64,000 nt of DNA from the NCBI RefSeq assembly GCF_001279775.1, contig NZ_LGDG01000041.1, positions 180,500 to 244,499 of the forward strand. Reading direction: 5' to 3'. Every line of letters starts with the position of its first letter. Within the stretch, counting starts at the first letter, position 1. Positions 25,424 through 32,932 of the stretch are shown one piece after another. The notes under the pieces are model-generated. The model saw only the letters and a list, made by a program, of their open reading frames with translations, ran no database searches and was not told where the DNA came from. Both the position numbers and the translations under genes were made by a program. The stretch comes from Streptomyces sp. MMG1533 (GTDB taxonomy: Bacteria > Actinomycetota > Actinomycetes > Streptomycetales > Streptomycetaceae).

Positions 25424-26245
25424 TTACGGATCGAGGTCGTTCCCTGACCGCTCGTCGAAGATCCGCATGGCCTTGGCCGTCACCGGGCCCGGTGCGCCCG
25501 CCAGTTCGCGGCCGTCGACCCGGTGCACGGCCTGTACGTCGCGCAGGGTGGAGGTCAGGAAGACCTCGTCGGCCCGTTCCAGGACGTCCAGCGGCAGGTC
25601 CGTCTCCTTGGCGCCCGTCCACTCGACGGCCAGGGCACGGGTGATGCCCGCGAGGCAGCCGGAAGCGAGCGGCGGGGTGTGGATCCGGCCGTCGAGGACG
25701 ACGAAGACGTTCGACCCGGTGCCCTCGCAGAGCTGTCCGACCGTGTTGCCGAACAGCGCCTCGGAAGCGCCCTGTTCGCGGGCTCGGGCGAGGGCGACGA
25801 CGTTCTCGGCGTACGAGGTCGTCTTGAGGCCGGTGAGCGCGCCGCGCTCGTTGCGGGTCCAGGGGACCGTGATCACGGCCGTGGAGTCGGGACGCCGGGC
25901 GGACTCGCCGAGGGCGACCACGAGCGTCGGGCCGCGCTCGCCGCGGTCGGAGCCGAGCGGACCGTGGCCGCCGGTGTACGTGATGCGCAGCCGGCCGAGC
26001 GGCATCGGGTTGGCCTCGACGACGGCGGCGCAGGCGCGGCGCACCTCGTCGAGGTCGGGGTCGGGCAGGCCGAGGCCGCGCGCGGAGCGGGTCAGCCGGT
26101 CGAGGTGCCGGGTGAGCGCGAACGGCCTGCCGTCCACCGCCTTCACCGTCTCGAAAATGCCGTCGCCCACGGTCAGGCCGTGGTCGAAGACGGAGACGCG
26201 GGCGGACTCGATGTCCTGCAGCCCGCCGTCGAGCCAAAGCTTCAC
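25424..26245 (-). CDS. pabC: Aminotransferase class IV (probable 4-amino-4-deoxychorismate lyase)
   Basis: The 273-residue PLP enzyme has the fold-type IV pattern: SVFDHGLTVGDGIFETVK near residue 18, LRITYTGGHGPLGSDRG, the PLP-binding Lys in GALTGLKTTSYAENV, and CEGTGSNVFVVLDGRIHTPPL with the Glu and phosphate loop. The neighbouring upstream chorismate-binding enzyme makes a role in p-aminobenzoate formation (removal of pyruvate from aminodeoxychorismate, feeding folate synthesis) more likely than a branched-chain or D-amino-acid aminotransferase. ATG 26245 is used. The gap to the PabB-like gene is 82 bp and holds a G/C hairpin, so they may be one transcript. Confidence 0.78.
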   Translation of the reverse strand: MKLWLDGGLQDIESARVSVFDHGLTVGDGIFETVKAVDGRPFALTRHLDRLTRSARGLGLPDPDLDEVRRACAAVVEANPMPLGRLRITYTGGHGPLGSDRGERGPTLVVALGESARRPDSTAVITVPWTRNERGALTGLKTTSYAENVVALARAREQGASEALFGNTVGQLCEGTGSNVFVVLDGRIHTPPLASGCLAGITRALAVEWTGAKETDLPLDVLERADEVFLTSTLRDVQAVHRVDGRELAGAPGPVTAKAMRIFDERSGNDLDP

Positions 26246-26295
26246 TGGTCTCTACCTCGCAAGTCCGTACCGGGGGCGCGCCATCGGCCGGGGGT

Positions 26296-26313
26296 CCGGG
26301 GGTTGTCCCCCGG
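26296..26313. other. G/C hairpin between the pabB-like and pabC-like genes
   Basis: A 7-bp CCGGGGG/CCCCCGG stem with a TTGT loop. It is either a weak terminator or an attenuator between the two genes. Confidence 0.35.
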
Positions 26314-26327
26314 GCCGGCACAGCACG

Positions 26328-27365
26328 TCAGGGTCCCCCTGTCACCTCGTACGATCCCGACGCTACCGCGAGCAGCCGGGATGCCTTGAGTTCGGTCTCC
26401 CGCCACTCGGCCCCGGGGTCGGACCCCCAGGTGATGCCGGCGCCGGTACCGAAGCGCAGTACGCCCTCCGTACGGTCGATCCAGAAGGTGCGGATGCCCA
26501 CCGCCAGCTCTCCGGCGCCACGGTCGGCGTCAACCCAGCCGATGCCGCCGCAGTACGGCCCCCTGGGCCCCCTCTCCAGCGCCTCGATGATCCGCAGCGC
26601 GCTCGACTTGGGCGCACCGGTGACCGATCCGGGCGGAAAGGCGGCGGCGAGCAGTTCGGGCCAGCCGGCGTCCTCGCGCAGTTCGCCGCGGACGGTCGAC
26701 ACGAGGTGAACCAGGCCGGGGTGCTTCTCGACGGCGCACAGGTCGGGGACGGTCACGCTGCCGGTGGCGCAGACGCGCCCGATGTCGTTGCGGACGAGGT
26801 CCACGATCATCACGTTCTCGGCGTAGTCCTTCTCCAGGAGGTCCGCCTCGGTGCGTCCGGTGCCCTTGATCGGGCCGGACTCGACGACCCGGCCATCGCG
26901 CCGCAGGAACAGCTCGGGTGAGGCCGTGGCGATCTCCACACCGTGGCCGGGCAGCCGAATCGTTCCTGCGTACGGCGCCGGGTTGCCGCGCGCCAGCAGC
27001 GCGGTGAGGGCGTCCACGTCGGCGTCCGGGGCCACGGGCGCGGACAGCACCCGGCAGAGGTTGGCCTGGTAGACCGCACCGGTGGCGATGTGCTCACGGA
27101 TGCGCCGCACCCCCGCCGTGTACGCGGCGCGGTCGAGGGAGGACGTCCAGTCACCGGCGGCGGGCCCCCGCCACTCCCCCGGCACCGGGGCGGGCACCGG
27201 CTCCTTCCGTACGTCCCCGAAGCGGGCGCAGGTCAGACGGCCCTCGAAGTCGGCGCAGACCGCCCAGAAACCGGTGGAGTCGAGGGCCGCGGGATCACTG
27301 GTGACGTCGAGGAGACCGGTGGCGACGCGGTCGCCGAAACGGGCGAGGGGAGGGAGGTCGAGCAC
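26328..27365 (-). CDS. pabB: Chorismate-binding enzyme, aminodeoxychorismate synthase component I-like
   Basis: The 345-residue protein is a trimmed chorismate-utilising enzyme: YQANLCRVLSAP, ASPELFLRRDGRVVESGPIKGTGR, KDYAENVMIVDLVRNDIGRVC, PPGSVTGAPK and GGIGWVDADRGAGELAVGIRTFW are the signature blocks of PabB/TrpE active sites. It lacks most of the N-terminal half, so it is shorter than PabB proper but similar to the single-domain synthases of actinobacteria. The GIKxTxP region reads GPIKGTGR, the PabB-type Lys. With the adjacent PabC-like lyase it should convert chorismate to 4-aminobenzoate. GTG 27365 is the best start; an open frame extends upstream to ATG 27467. Confidence 0.82.
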   Translation of the reverse strand: MLDLPPLARFGDRVATGLLDVTSDPAALDSTGFWAVCADFEGRLTCARFGDVRKEPVPAPVPGEWRGPAAGDWTSSLDRAAYTAGVRRIREHIATGAVYQANLCRVLSAPVAPDADVDALTALLARGNPAPYAGTIRLPGHGVEIATASPELFLRRDGRVVESGPIKGTGRTEADLLEKDYAENVMIVDLVRNDIGRVCATGSVTVPDLCAVEKHPGLVHLVSTVRGELREDAGWPELLAAAFPPGSVTGAPKSSALRIIEALERGPRGPYCGGIGWVDADRGAGELAVGIRTFWIDRTEGVLRFGTGAGITWGSDPGAEWRETELKASRLLAVASGSYEVTGGP

Positions 27366-27475
27366 GCTGACGAGTCTAGGACGGGGGGTCCGGCACGTGA
27401 CCTGGCCGTGTCCCTCGGGGAGACCCGGGCACGTCCCTGAGCAGGCGTAGCGCAGCACGCTGCGCAAACGCGTTT

Positions 27476-27503
27476 TTGTGCTGGCCCGGGAATCCGCTAG
27501 AGT
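27476..27503 (+). promoter_or_regulatory. Sigma-70 type promoter of the tRNA cluster
   Basis: A -35-like TTGTGC (27476-27481) and a -10-like TAGAGT (27498-27503) are separated by 16 bp, resembling the vegetative HrdB promoter of Streptomyces. It lies 40 bp before the first tRNA of a five-gene cluster. Confidence 0.6.
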
Positions 27504-27543
27504 TCAGTCGTCGCCGGGACGCGGGAGCGGACCGAAACGACAG

Positions 27544-27616
27544 GCGGACGTAGCTCAGTTGGTAGAGCGCAACCTTGCCAAGGTTGAGGTCGCGAGTTCG
27601 AACCTCGTCGTCCGCT
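27544..27616 (+). tRNA. tRNA-Gly (anticodon GCC)
   Basis: A 73-nt cloverleaf: acceptor GCGGACG/CGTCCGC, D-arm AGCTCAGTTGGTAGAGC, anticodon stem CAACC/GGTTG with loop TTGCCAA, T-loop AGTTCGAACCT. CCA is not encoded. It is the first gene of the tRNA cluster. Confidence 0.95.
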
Positions 27617-27653
27617 CGAAGGAACAGGGGTCTTCCCGGCCCCCTGCACTCCT

Positions 27654-27724
27654 GGTGGAGTGGCCGAGAGGCGAGGCAACGGCCTGCAAAGCCGTCTACA
27701 CGGGTTCAAATCCCGTCTCCACCT
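27654..27724 (+). tRNA. tRNA-Cys (anticodon GCA)
   Basis: A 71-nt cloverleaf: acceptor GGTGGAG/CTCCACC, anticodon stem ACGGC/GCCGT with loop CTGCAAA, T-loop GGTTCAAATCC. It is the second gene of the cluster and CCA is not encoded. Confidence 0.95.
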
Positions 27725-27728
27725 CCAA

Positions 27729-27800
27729 GGACGATTAGCTCAGCGGGAGAGCGCTTCCCTGACACGGAAGAGGTCACTGGTTCAATCCCAGTATCGTCCA
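27729..27800 (+). tRNA. tRNA-Val (anticodon GAC), copy 1
   Basis: A 72-nt cloverleaf: acceptor GGACGAT/ATCGTCC, anticodon stem CTTCC/GGAAG with loop CTGACAC, T-arm GGTTCAATCCC. It lies 4 bp after tRNA-Cys. Confidence 0.95.
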
Positions 27801-27837
27801 CTGGATCTTGCAGCACGTACGGCAAAGGTCCGAACCC

Positions 27838-27909
27838 GCGCGATTAGCTCAGCGGGAGAGCGCTTCCCTGACACGGAAGAGGTCACTGGTTCAATCCCAG
27901 TATCGCGCA
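27838..27909 (+). tRNA. tRNA-Val (anticodon GAC), copy 2 with altered acceptor stem
   Basis: This gene is identical to its neighbours from the D-arm to the T-arm, but the acceptor stem is GCGCGAT/ATCGCGC instead of GGACGAT/ATCGTCC. Both sides changed together, so pairing is kept and the gene should be functional. Confidence 0.93.
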
Positions 27910-27962
27910 CGCAGTGCCCATGATCCGCTCTTCGGAGTGACGCGGAGTGATCGTGGTCCCGA

Positions 27963-28034
27963 GGACGATTAGCTCAGCGGGAGAGCGCTTCCCTGACACG
28001 GAAGAGGTCACTGGTTCAATCCCAGTATCGTCCA
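27963..28034 (+). tRNA. tRNA-Val (anticodon GAC), copy 3
   Basis: A 72-nt cloverleaf identical to copy 1 (acceptor GGACGAT/ATCGTCC, loop CTGACAC). It is the last gene of the cluster and is followed by a terminator. Confidence 0.95.
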
Positions 28035-28040
28035 CACACC

Positions 28041-28073
28041 GAAGCCCCCGGCCCTGCGGCCGGGGGCTTCTTC
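28041..28073. terminator. Terminator of the tRNA cluster
   Basis: A perfect 13-bp stem GAAGCCCCCGGCC/GGCCGGGGGCTTC (28041-28053 with 28058-28070) with a CTGC loop and TTC following. It also serves the convergent zinc-finger gene. Confidence 0.85.
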
Positions 28074-28107
28074 GTGTGCCGGTCGGCTGCCGGCCGACCG
28101 GCAGCCG

Positions 28108-28401
28108 TCAGCTGGAGAACAGCATGCGGCCGAAGCCCCTGTCGCGGTGGTGGCCGTGGTGGCCGCCGTGACCGCCGTGCGGGGCGCCCCAGGCGGGAGC
28201 GTGAGCGCCGGGTGCGGCCGGGTACTGCGGCGCGGCCGGGGGCGGCGGGACGGCGGGGCCGCCCCACTGGGACTCCAGGCGGGTCAGCGCCTCGAGCTCG
28301 CCGTAGTCGAGAAATATGCCGCGGCAGCCGCTGCACTGCTCGATCTGGACGCCGTTGCGGTTGTACGTGTGCATCGGCGCATGGCACTTCGGACACTGCA
28401 T
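28108..28401 (-). CDS. zf-TFIIB-type zinc-ribbon protein
   Basis: The 97-residue protein starts MQCPKCHAPMHTYNRNGV and continues with IEQCSGCRGIFLDYGELEAL. Together they form a CxxC...CxxC zinc ribbon of the TFIIB-like family, ending in the LDYGEL helix typical of these small proteins. The second half is a low-complexity Pro/Ala then Gly/His-rich tail (APHGGHGGHHGHHRDRGFG) that may itself bind metal. Function unknown. ATG 28401 is preceded by GAGGAG at a longish spacing. It is followed by the tRNA terminator and preceded by the phosphotransferase gene transcribed in the other half of the same strand run. Confidence 0.82.
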   Translation of the reverse strand: MQCPKCHAPMHTYNRNGVQIEQCSGCRGIFLDYGELEALTRLESQWGGPAVPPPPAAPQYPAAPGAHAPAWGAPHGGHGGHHGHHRDRGFGRMLFSS

Positions 28402-28496
28402 GGTCGGCTCAACTCCTCGCCGGTCGGTCCTGCTTAGTGTTTCGCCAGGACAGACTCTGTCCGGCTGCGGTCGGTTGCACCCTACTTGGGGAAACC

Positions 28497-29459
28497 TCAC
28501 GCCATTTCCGACGGGGTGGAAACCATCCGGTCGCAGGCGTCGACCAGGGCCTGATCCACGTCGTCCAGGGGGCGGTCCGCCGCTACGGCCTTGGCGATCG
28601 ACCGGGCGGCGGTCTGCACGGTGAGGGCGCGGGCCGGGGCGTCCAGTGCGGGCCAGGGGTCGCCGGCTGTGGGGACGGCGGGTCCGCCCGCCGCGCGGTA
28701 GGCGGTCAGGAAGCGGGCCCACTCGTCGGGCGGGAGCAGTCCGCAGGCGTACCAGGCCGCGGGACGGGCGAGGTCCCACGCCGGGACGCCGACGCCGAGG
28801 TCGTCGACGTCGATGAGCAGCCACGGGCCGTCGGGGGCGGGATGGCGGACGAGTTGGCCGAGATGGAGGTCGCCGTGGCAGAGAGTGGCGGTGTCCGGCA
28901 TCGGGGCCTCGGCCCGGGCCCAGGCGGGCAGGGCGGACCAGGCGTGCAGGACGGGGGTCGTGGCGGGGTGGTGAGCGGCTGTCGTGCGGAGGCGGGCGAC
29001 CGCGAGGGCGGCTTTGGCGGGGCCGCGCATGGGGGGCACGGGTGCGGAGTGGGGCAGGGCCGTGGTGGGGGTCCGGTGGAGGTGCGCGAGGAGGGTGGCG
29101 GCGTCCTCCCAGGGGGCCGCGTCCGGGGACTCCGGGTCCACGGGGGTGCCGTACGGCCAGAACGTCACGAGCCTGCCGTGCAGGTCGACCGGCGTCGGGC
29201 TGAGCGGGGGCAGGAGGATGCCGGGGAGGTGGGCGGCGGCGGTGAGGCGGGGGGTCAGGTCGGTGCGGGCCGTGTCCGGGGCATGGGCCTTGGCGACGGT
29301 GCCGGCGTGACGGACCACTGTGGCGTCGGGGCGGTCGGCGAGGGTCGCGGTCGCAGCGCCGGATGCTCCGCCCGTTGCTCCGCAGGGGCAGGCGGACGCT
29401 GCCGAGTGGGCCTTGGCCTTGGCTCGGGTGGTGAGGTCGGAAAGCAGGGGGTGCGTCAC
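28497..29459 (-). CDS. Aminoglycoside phosphotransferase-family (APH) protein
   Basis: The 320-residue kinase-like protein has the APH/choline-kinase catalytic core: LCHGDLHLGQLVRH (Brenner motif, catalytic Asp) near residue 185 and LLIDVDDLGVGVPAWDLARPA (Mg-binding Asp). The N-lobe is less conserved (TVVRHAGTVAKAHAPD contains a candidate nucleotide-binding Lys). The family phosphorylates small molecules including antibiotics and sugars; the substrate cannot be read. GTG 29459 is chosen for GGAG directly upstream; a longer frame reaches back towards the hairpins at 29550. It is separated from the next upstream gene by two tandem hairpins. Confidence 0.82.
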   Translation of the reverse strand: MTHPLLSDLTTRAKAKAHSAASACPCGATGGASGAATATLADRPDATVVRHAGTVAKAHAPDTARTDLTPRLTAAAHLPGILLPPLSPTPVDLHGRLVTFWPYGTPVDPESPDAAPWEDAATLLAHLHRTPTTALPHSAPVPPMRGPAKAALAVARLRTTAAHHPATTPVLHAWSALPAWARAEAPMPDTATLCHGDLHLGQLVRHPAPDGPWLLIDVDDLGVGVPAWDLARPAAWYACGLLPPDEWARFLTAYRAAGGPAVPTAGDPWPALDAPARALTVQTAARSIAKAVAADRPLDDVDQALVDACDRMVSTPSEMA

Positions 29460-29549
29460 TGGGCTCCTGGCGCGGGACGGCGGGTCGTTGGCGAGGGTAG
29501 CCGCCCGTCTCGGTCGGTCGAGAGGTGAACCCCGCCCCGGGGCTGCCTG

Positions 29550-29604
29550 CCCTGAACCCGAATCGGCCCGCACGCATGCCGTGCGGGCCGATTCGGGTTC
29601 AGGG
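29550..29604. terminator. Perfect 24-bp stem hairpin
   Basis: Arm 29550-29573 (starting CCCTGAACCCGAATCGG) pairs without mismatch with 29581-29604 across a 7-base loop. It lies 7 bp from a second hairpin, between the 65-residue gene and the phosphotransferase gene, so it most likely is part of a tandem terminator. Confidence 0.75.
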
Positions 29605-29610
29605 CAAAGC

Positions 29611-29647
29611 AATGCCGGCGCAGCTCCCCAGCTGCGCCGGCATTTTT
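29611..29647. terminator. Classical rho-independent terminator
   Basis: A 14-bp perfect stem (29612-29625, arm ATGCCGGCGCAGCT, with 29630-29643) has a CCCC loop and TTTTT following on the plus strand; on the minus strand it is followed by TTGCTTT. It lies downstream of the minus-strand gene at 29732. Confidence 0.85.
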
Positions 29648-29731
29648 GCCGTCCGCCGCACCCCCGTCCCCACGGGGTTTCATGGGTGGATGTCCCCGCC
29701 CGGACCGCTCTTCCGGGCCTGGGGTCGCCGC

Positions 29732-29929
29732 TCAGCGCCCCAGCATCACTCCCACGGACGACGCTTGTGTGGCCACTGTCTCCCAGCCGTCGAAGACGAG
29801 GAGAAGCAGGGCCGCCAGGGGAAGGGCCATGAGTGTCGCCACCAGGGGGTGGCGACGGCCTGTGCGGCGGGGGCGGAGCGCGATGCGCTCCTGGGTGCGG
29901 ACCAGTGTCCGCGGTGCCGTGTAGGCCAT
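29732..29929 (-). CDS. Small single-span membrane protein (65 aa)
   Basis: The 65-residue protein is MAYTAPRTLVRTQERIALRP, a basic Arg-rich region, one membrane helix (LVATLMALPLAALLLLVF), and a short C-terminus VATQASSVGVMLGR. ATG 29929 has GGAGAGGG upstream at a perfect distance, strong evidence for translation. The Arg-rich N-terminus should be cytoplasmic. Function unknown. It is followed by the tandem terminators. Confidence 0.7.
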   Translation of the reverse strand: MAYTAPRTLVRTQERIALRPRRTGRRHPLVATLMALPLAALLLLVFDGWETVATQASSVGVMLGR

Positions 29930-30126
29930 GGTCCCTCTCCTGACCGTCTCTGTTGTCATTGGCAGCGGCGGGTGTCTGACCTCGGGGGACGAGTGCTGCA
30001 CCCGCCGCTTGACCTCAAATCTAGGCGTCCGGCGCTCGGCGCACGTCATGCCCTCGTACCGATTGCCGGGCCTCCCGGAGGATGAGCCATGACCTGCGGA
30101 GTACTCCCGTGGGTGGAGACGGGGAC

Positions 30127-30402
30127 CTAGGTCTCGGGGTCTTCCCGGAGGGGGCGCCCGCTGTGCCCCGCTTTCTCCGAGCTGTCCTCTCGCGGGATCG
30201 GCTGCTCGACCAGCGCCAGAACCCGGTTCGCCATGAAACGGGCCGTGCGAACTACGGAGCCGCTGCGGGTGACTTCGCTCACTTCCACGACCCCTCGGCG
30301 TACCGCTGTCTCCACCCGGCGGCCCGCCCTGCTCGCCACCACCTCGTATGTACGCGTCGTGTCCCCGGCGTCCACGACTATCTCCACGCGATCACCCTTC
30401 AC
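30127..30402 (-). CDS. Small hypothetical protein (91 aa)
   Basis: The 91-residue, beta-rich looking protein (VEIVVDAGDTTRTYEVVASRAGRRVETAV, then VVEVSEVTRSGSVVRTARF) ends in a charged tail. The pattern of short alternating hydrophobic strands and the RxGRR motif suggest a small all-beta fold, with no signal or membrane segment. GTG 30402 is preceded by GGGGGA. It is divergent from the Ser/Thr kinase gene. I do not recognise the family. Confidence 0.65.
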   Translation of the reverse strand: MKGDRVEIVVDAGDTTRTYEVVASRAGRRVETAVRRGVVEVSEVTRSGSVVRTARFMANRVLALVEQPIPREDSSEKAGHSGRPLREDPET

Positions 30403-30604
30403 GGGTTCAATCCCCCTTCTGCGACGGGTGGTTGGGAGCACAGACCAGCCCAAGTCGCCCGGCCCGCGACCTCCCTGACCACTCCTCAAGTCTCCCACCC
30501 GGCACTGACAATCGACCGGGCCGAGAGGGCGCGGCCTCTGCGCGCGGCGGGCCGTGGAAACGTAAGCTGTGGCACGTCACACGGACCGGGCAGCGGGGAT
30601 GAAC

Positions 30605-31966
30605 ATGGCGATGATGCGCCTGAGGCGCGAGGACCCGCGCGTCGTCGGCTCGTTCAGGCTTCACAGACGGCTCGGCGCGGGCGGGATGGGCGTTGTCTAC
30701 CTCGGCTCCGACCGCAAGGGTCAGCGGGTGGCGCTCAAGGTGATCCGGCCGGATCTGGCGGAGGACCAGGAGTTCCGCTCGCGGTTCGCGCGCGAGGTGT
30801 CTGCGGCGCGGCGGATTCGCGGCGGGTGTACGGCACGGCTCGTCGCCGCCGACCTCGACGCCGACCGGCCCTGGTTCGCCACGCAGTACGTCCCCGGGCC
30901 CTCCCTGCACGACAAGGTCGCCGACGAGGGTGCCTTGGGCGCTGCCGACGTGGCCGCCGTCGGGGCAGCCCTGTCGGAGGGGCTGGTGGCGGTGCACGAG
31001 GCCGGTGTGGTGCACCGGGACCTCAAGCCGTCCAACATCCTGCTGTCCCCCAAGGGGCCGCGGATCATCGACTTCGGCATCGCCTGGGCGACCGGCGCCT
31101 CGACGCTCACCCATGTCGGTACGGCCGTCGGCTCCCCCGGCTTCCTCGCCCCGGAGCAGGTGCGCGGCGCCGCGGTGACGCCCGCCACGGACGTGTTCTC
31201 CCTCGGCGCGACCCTGGCGTACGCGTCGATGGGCGACTCGCCCTTCGGGCACGGCAGTTCCGAGGTGATGCTGTACCGCGTGGTGCACGAGGAGGCGCAG
31301 CTGCACGGCGTACCGGACGCCCTGGCTCCGCTGGTCCGGGCATGTCTGGCGAAAGACCCCGAGGAGCGGCCCAGCACGCTCCAGCTGTCGCTGCGGCTGA
31401 AGGAGATCGCCGCTCGGGAGACGCAGGGCCTCGCGGACGTACGGCCGCCCGCGCCGCGCGGCGGTGAGACGGACCGGCCCACCGGGCGGCTCGCCGACAC
31501 TTACCCGGAGCGGGCTCCGCAGCGGCGTCCGCAGGGGCAGCAGGGCATCGCGGGTACCCAAGGGACTCCCCCACCGCGGAGTGGTCCCGCTTCGCGCGGT
31601 CCCGCTCCGGTGCGGGGCGGGGCTCCGTCACGGGGTGGCAGTGCTTCGCGGGGCGGCGGTCCGTCGTCGCGCTCGGGGGCGGCGCGGAACACGACGCGCT
31701 CCGGCGGTGGGAAGCGTCCGGCGCCGCGCAGTGGTACGGGTCGGCCGACCCAGCGGGGCACGGGCACGGGGCGGCGGCCCGCCAATCCGCGACTGCTGCG
31801 CCAGCGGCTGTTCGTGTTCGTCGTGGTCACGCTGCTGGTGGCGCTCGGCATCGCCGCGGCGCAGGGCTGTCAGGGGCCCCCGCGAGGGCTCGGCGGCGAG
31901 GGGAACGTCGTACGGAATGAGCAGCAACAGCCGGTGCGGGACGTGCAGCGGGGCGACGAGCCGTAG
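30605..31966 (+). CDS. Ser/Thr protein kinase with one C-terminal membrane helix
   Basis: The 453-residue Hanks-type kinase has Gly-rich loop LGAGGMGVVYLG (residues 23-34), catalytic Lys in ALKVIRP (K45), catalytic loop VVHRDLKPSNILL, DFG motif IIDFGIAWA, and activation segment with GTAVGSPGFLAPEQV. The kinase domain ends near residue 270 (PEERPSTLQLSLRL). A long Pro/Arg/Gly/Ser-rich linker follows, then one membrane helix (LFVFVVVTLLVALGIAAA) and a short extracytoplasmic tail. There are no PASTA repeats, so the extracellular signal input is minimal. ATG 30605 has GGGGA upstream; ATG 30599 is two codons earlier. It is monocistronic. Substrates unknown. Confidence 0.92.
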   Translation: MAMMRLRREDPRVVGSFRLHRRLGAGGMGVVYLGSDRKGQRVALKVIRPDLAEDQEFRSRFAREVSAARRIRGGCTARLVAADLDADRPWFATQYVPGPSLHDKVADEGALGAADVAAVGAALSEGLVAVHEAGVVHRDLKPSNILLSPKGPRIIDFGIAWATGASTLTHVGTAVGSPGFLAPEQVRGAAVTPATDVFSLGATLAYASMGDSPFGHGSSEVMLYRVVHEEAQLHGVPDALAPLVRACLAKDPEERPSTLQLSLRLKEIAARETQGLADVRPPAPRGGETDRPTGRLADTYPERAPQRRPQGQQGIAGTQGTPPPRSGPASRGPAPVRGGAPSRGGSASRGGGPSSRSGAARNTTRSGGGKRPAPRSGTGRPTQRGTGTGRRPANPRLLRQRLFVFVVVTLLVALGIAAAQGCQGPPRGLGGEGNVVRNEQQQPVRDVQRGDEP

Positions 31967-32049
31967 GACGCGCCGGTGATGTCCGAGCGGTGCGAGTCGA
32001 CACTCACGACGTCCGACCAGGCGCTTCCCGCGCGCCCGGCGCCGGCTGA

Positions 32050-32868
32050 CTAGGGCGCGGGGCGGCCCGTCGCCACCGCGTAGAAGGCGACCGCGGCCGC
32101 CGCGCCCACGTTGAGGGAGTCGACTCCGTGGGCCATGGGGATGCGGACCCATTCGTCGGCGGCCACCAGGGCCTGGGTGGAGAGGCCGTCGCCCTCGGCG
32201 CCGAGCATCAGGGCCACCCGGTCCATCTTGTGGGGGGCGGCTTCGTCGAGCGTCCTGGCCTTGGGGTCCGGGGTGAGGGCGAGGAGGGTGAAGCCCGCCT
32301 CGCGGACCGACTCAAGGCCCTTGGGCCAGGTGTCGAGACGGGCGTACGGCACGGAGAAGACCGCACCCATGGAGACCTTGACGCTGCGGCGGTAGAGGGG
32401 GTCGGCGCAGTCCGGGGAGAGCAGGACCGCGTCCATGCCCAGGGCGGCGGCCGAGCGGAAGATCGCGCCGATGTTGGTGTGGTCGTTGACCGACTCCATG
32501 ACGACGACCCGGCGGGCGGTCTGGAGGAGGTCGGCCGCCGTGGACAGCGGCTTGCGCTGCATCGAGGCGAGCGCGCCGCGGTGCACGTGGTAGCCGGTGA
32601 CCTGCTCGGCGAGCTCCGGGCCGACCGCGTAGACCGGGGCCGGGAGCTCGTCGATGACGTCGCGCATGACGTCGACCCACTTGGCGGACAGCAGCATCGA
32701 CCGCATCTCGTACCCGGCGTCCTTGGCCCGCCGGATGACCTTCTCGCCCTCGGCGATGAACAGGCCCTCGGCCGGCTCGCGCTTGCGGCGCAGTTCGACG
32801 TCGGTCAGGCCCGTGTAGTCGTGCAGGCGCGGGTCGTCGGGGTCCTCGACGGTGATGAGATCGGCCAC
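32050..32868 (-). CDS. TrmH-family (SPOUT) RNA 2'-O-methyltransferase
   Basis: The 272-residue protein has an N-terminal L30e-like RNA-binding region (EGLFIAEGEKVIRRA) and a C-terminal SPOUT domain with ESVNDHTNIGAIFRSAAALG, MLGAEGDGLS and the trefoil-knot motif IPMAHGVDSLNVGAAAAV, which binds S-adenosylmethionine. It should 2'-O-methylate ribose in rRNA or tRNA; the exact nucleotide is unknown. The start is GTG 32868, preceded only by a weak site. It is followed by a short gap after the kinase gene with which it converges and lies just downstream of the CysG-like gene in the same direction. Confidence 0.88.
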   Translation of the reverse strand: MADLITVEDPDDPRLHDYTGLTDVELRRKREPAEGLFIAEGEKVIRRAKDAGYEMRSMLLSAKWVDVMRDVIDELPAPVYAVGPELAEQVTGYHVHRGALASMQRKPLSTAADLLQTARRVVVMESVNDHTNIGAIFRSAAALGMDAVLLSPDCADPLYRRSVKVSMGAVFSVPYARLDTWPKGLESVREAGFTLLALTPDPKARTLDEAAPHKMDRVALMLGAEGDGLSTQALVAADEWVRIPMAHGVDSLNVGAAAAVAFYAVATGRPAP

Positions 32869-32932
32869 AGGGTGATACTGCCTTGTCCTGGGTGCGGTGC
32901 CAACGGCTTGGGACGGGTTGTGTTACCCGGGG

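Noticed and set aside
27450..27465. GCGCAG-CACG-CTGCGC hairpin before the tRNA promoter
   Set aside because: Six base pairs only, in a GC-rich region; it could be the end of another transcript but cannot be distinguished from chance.
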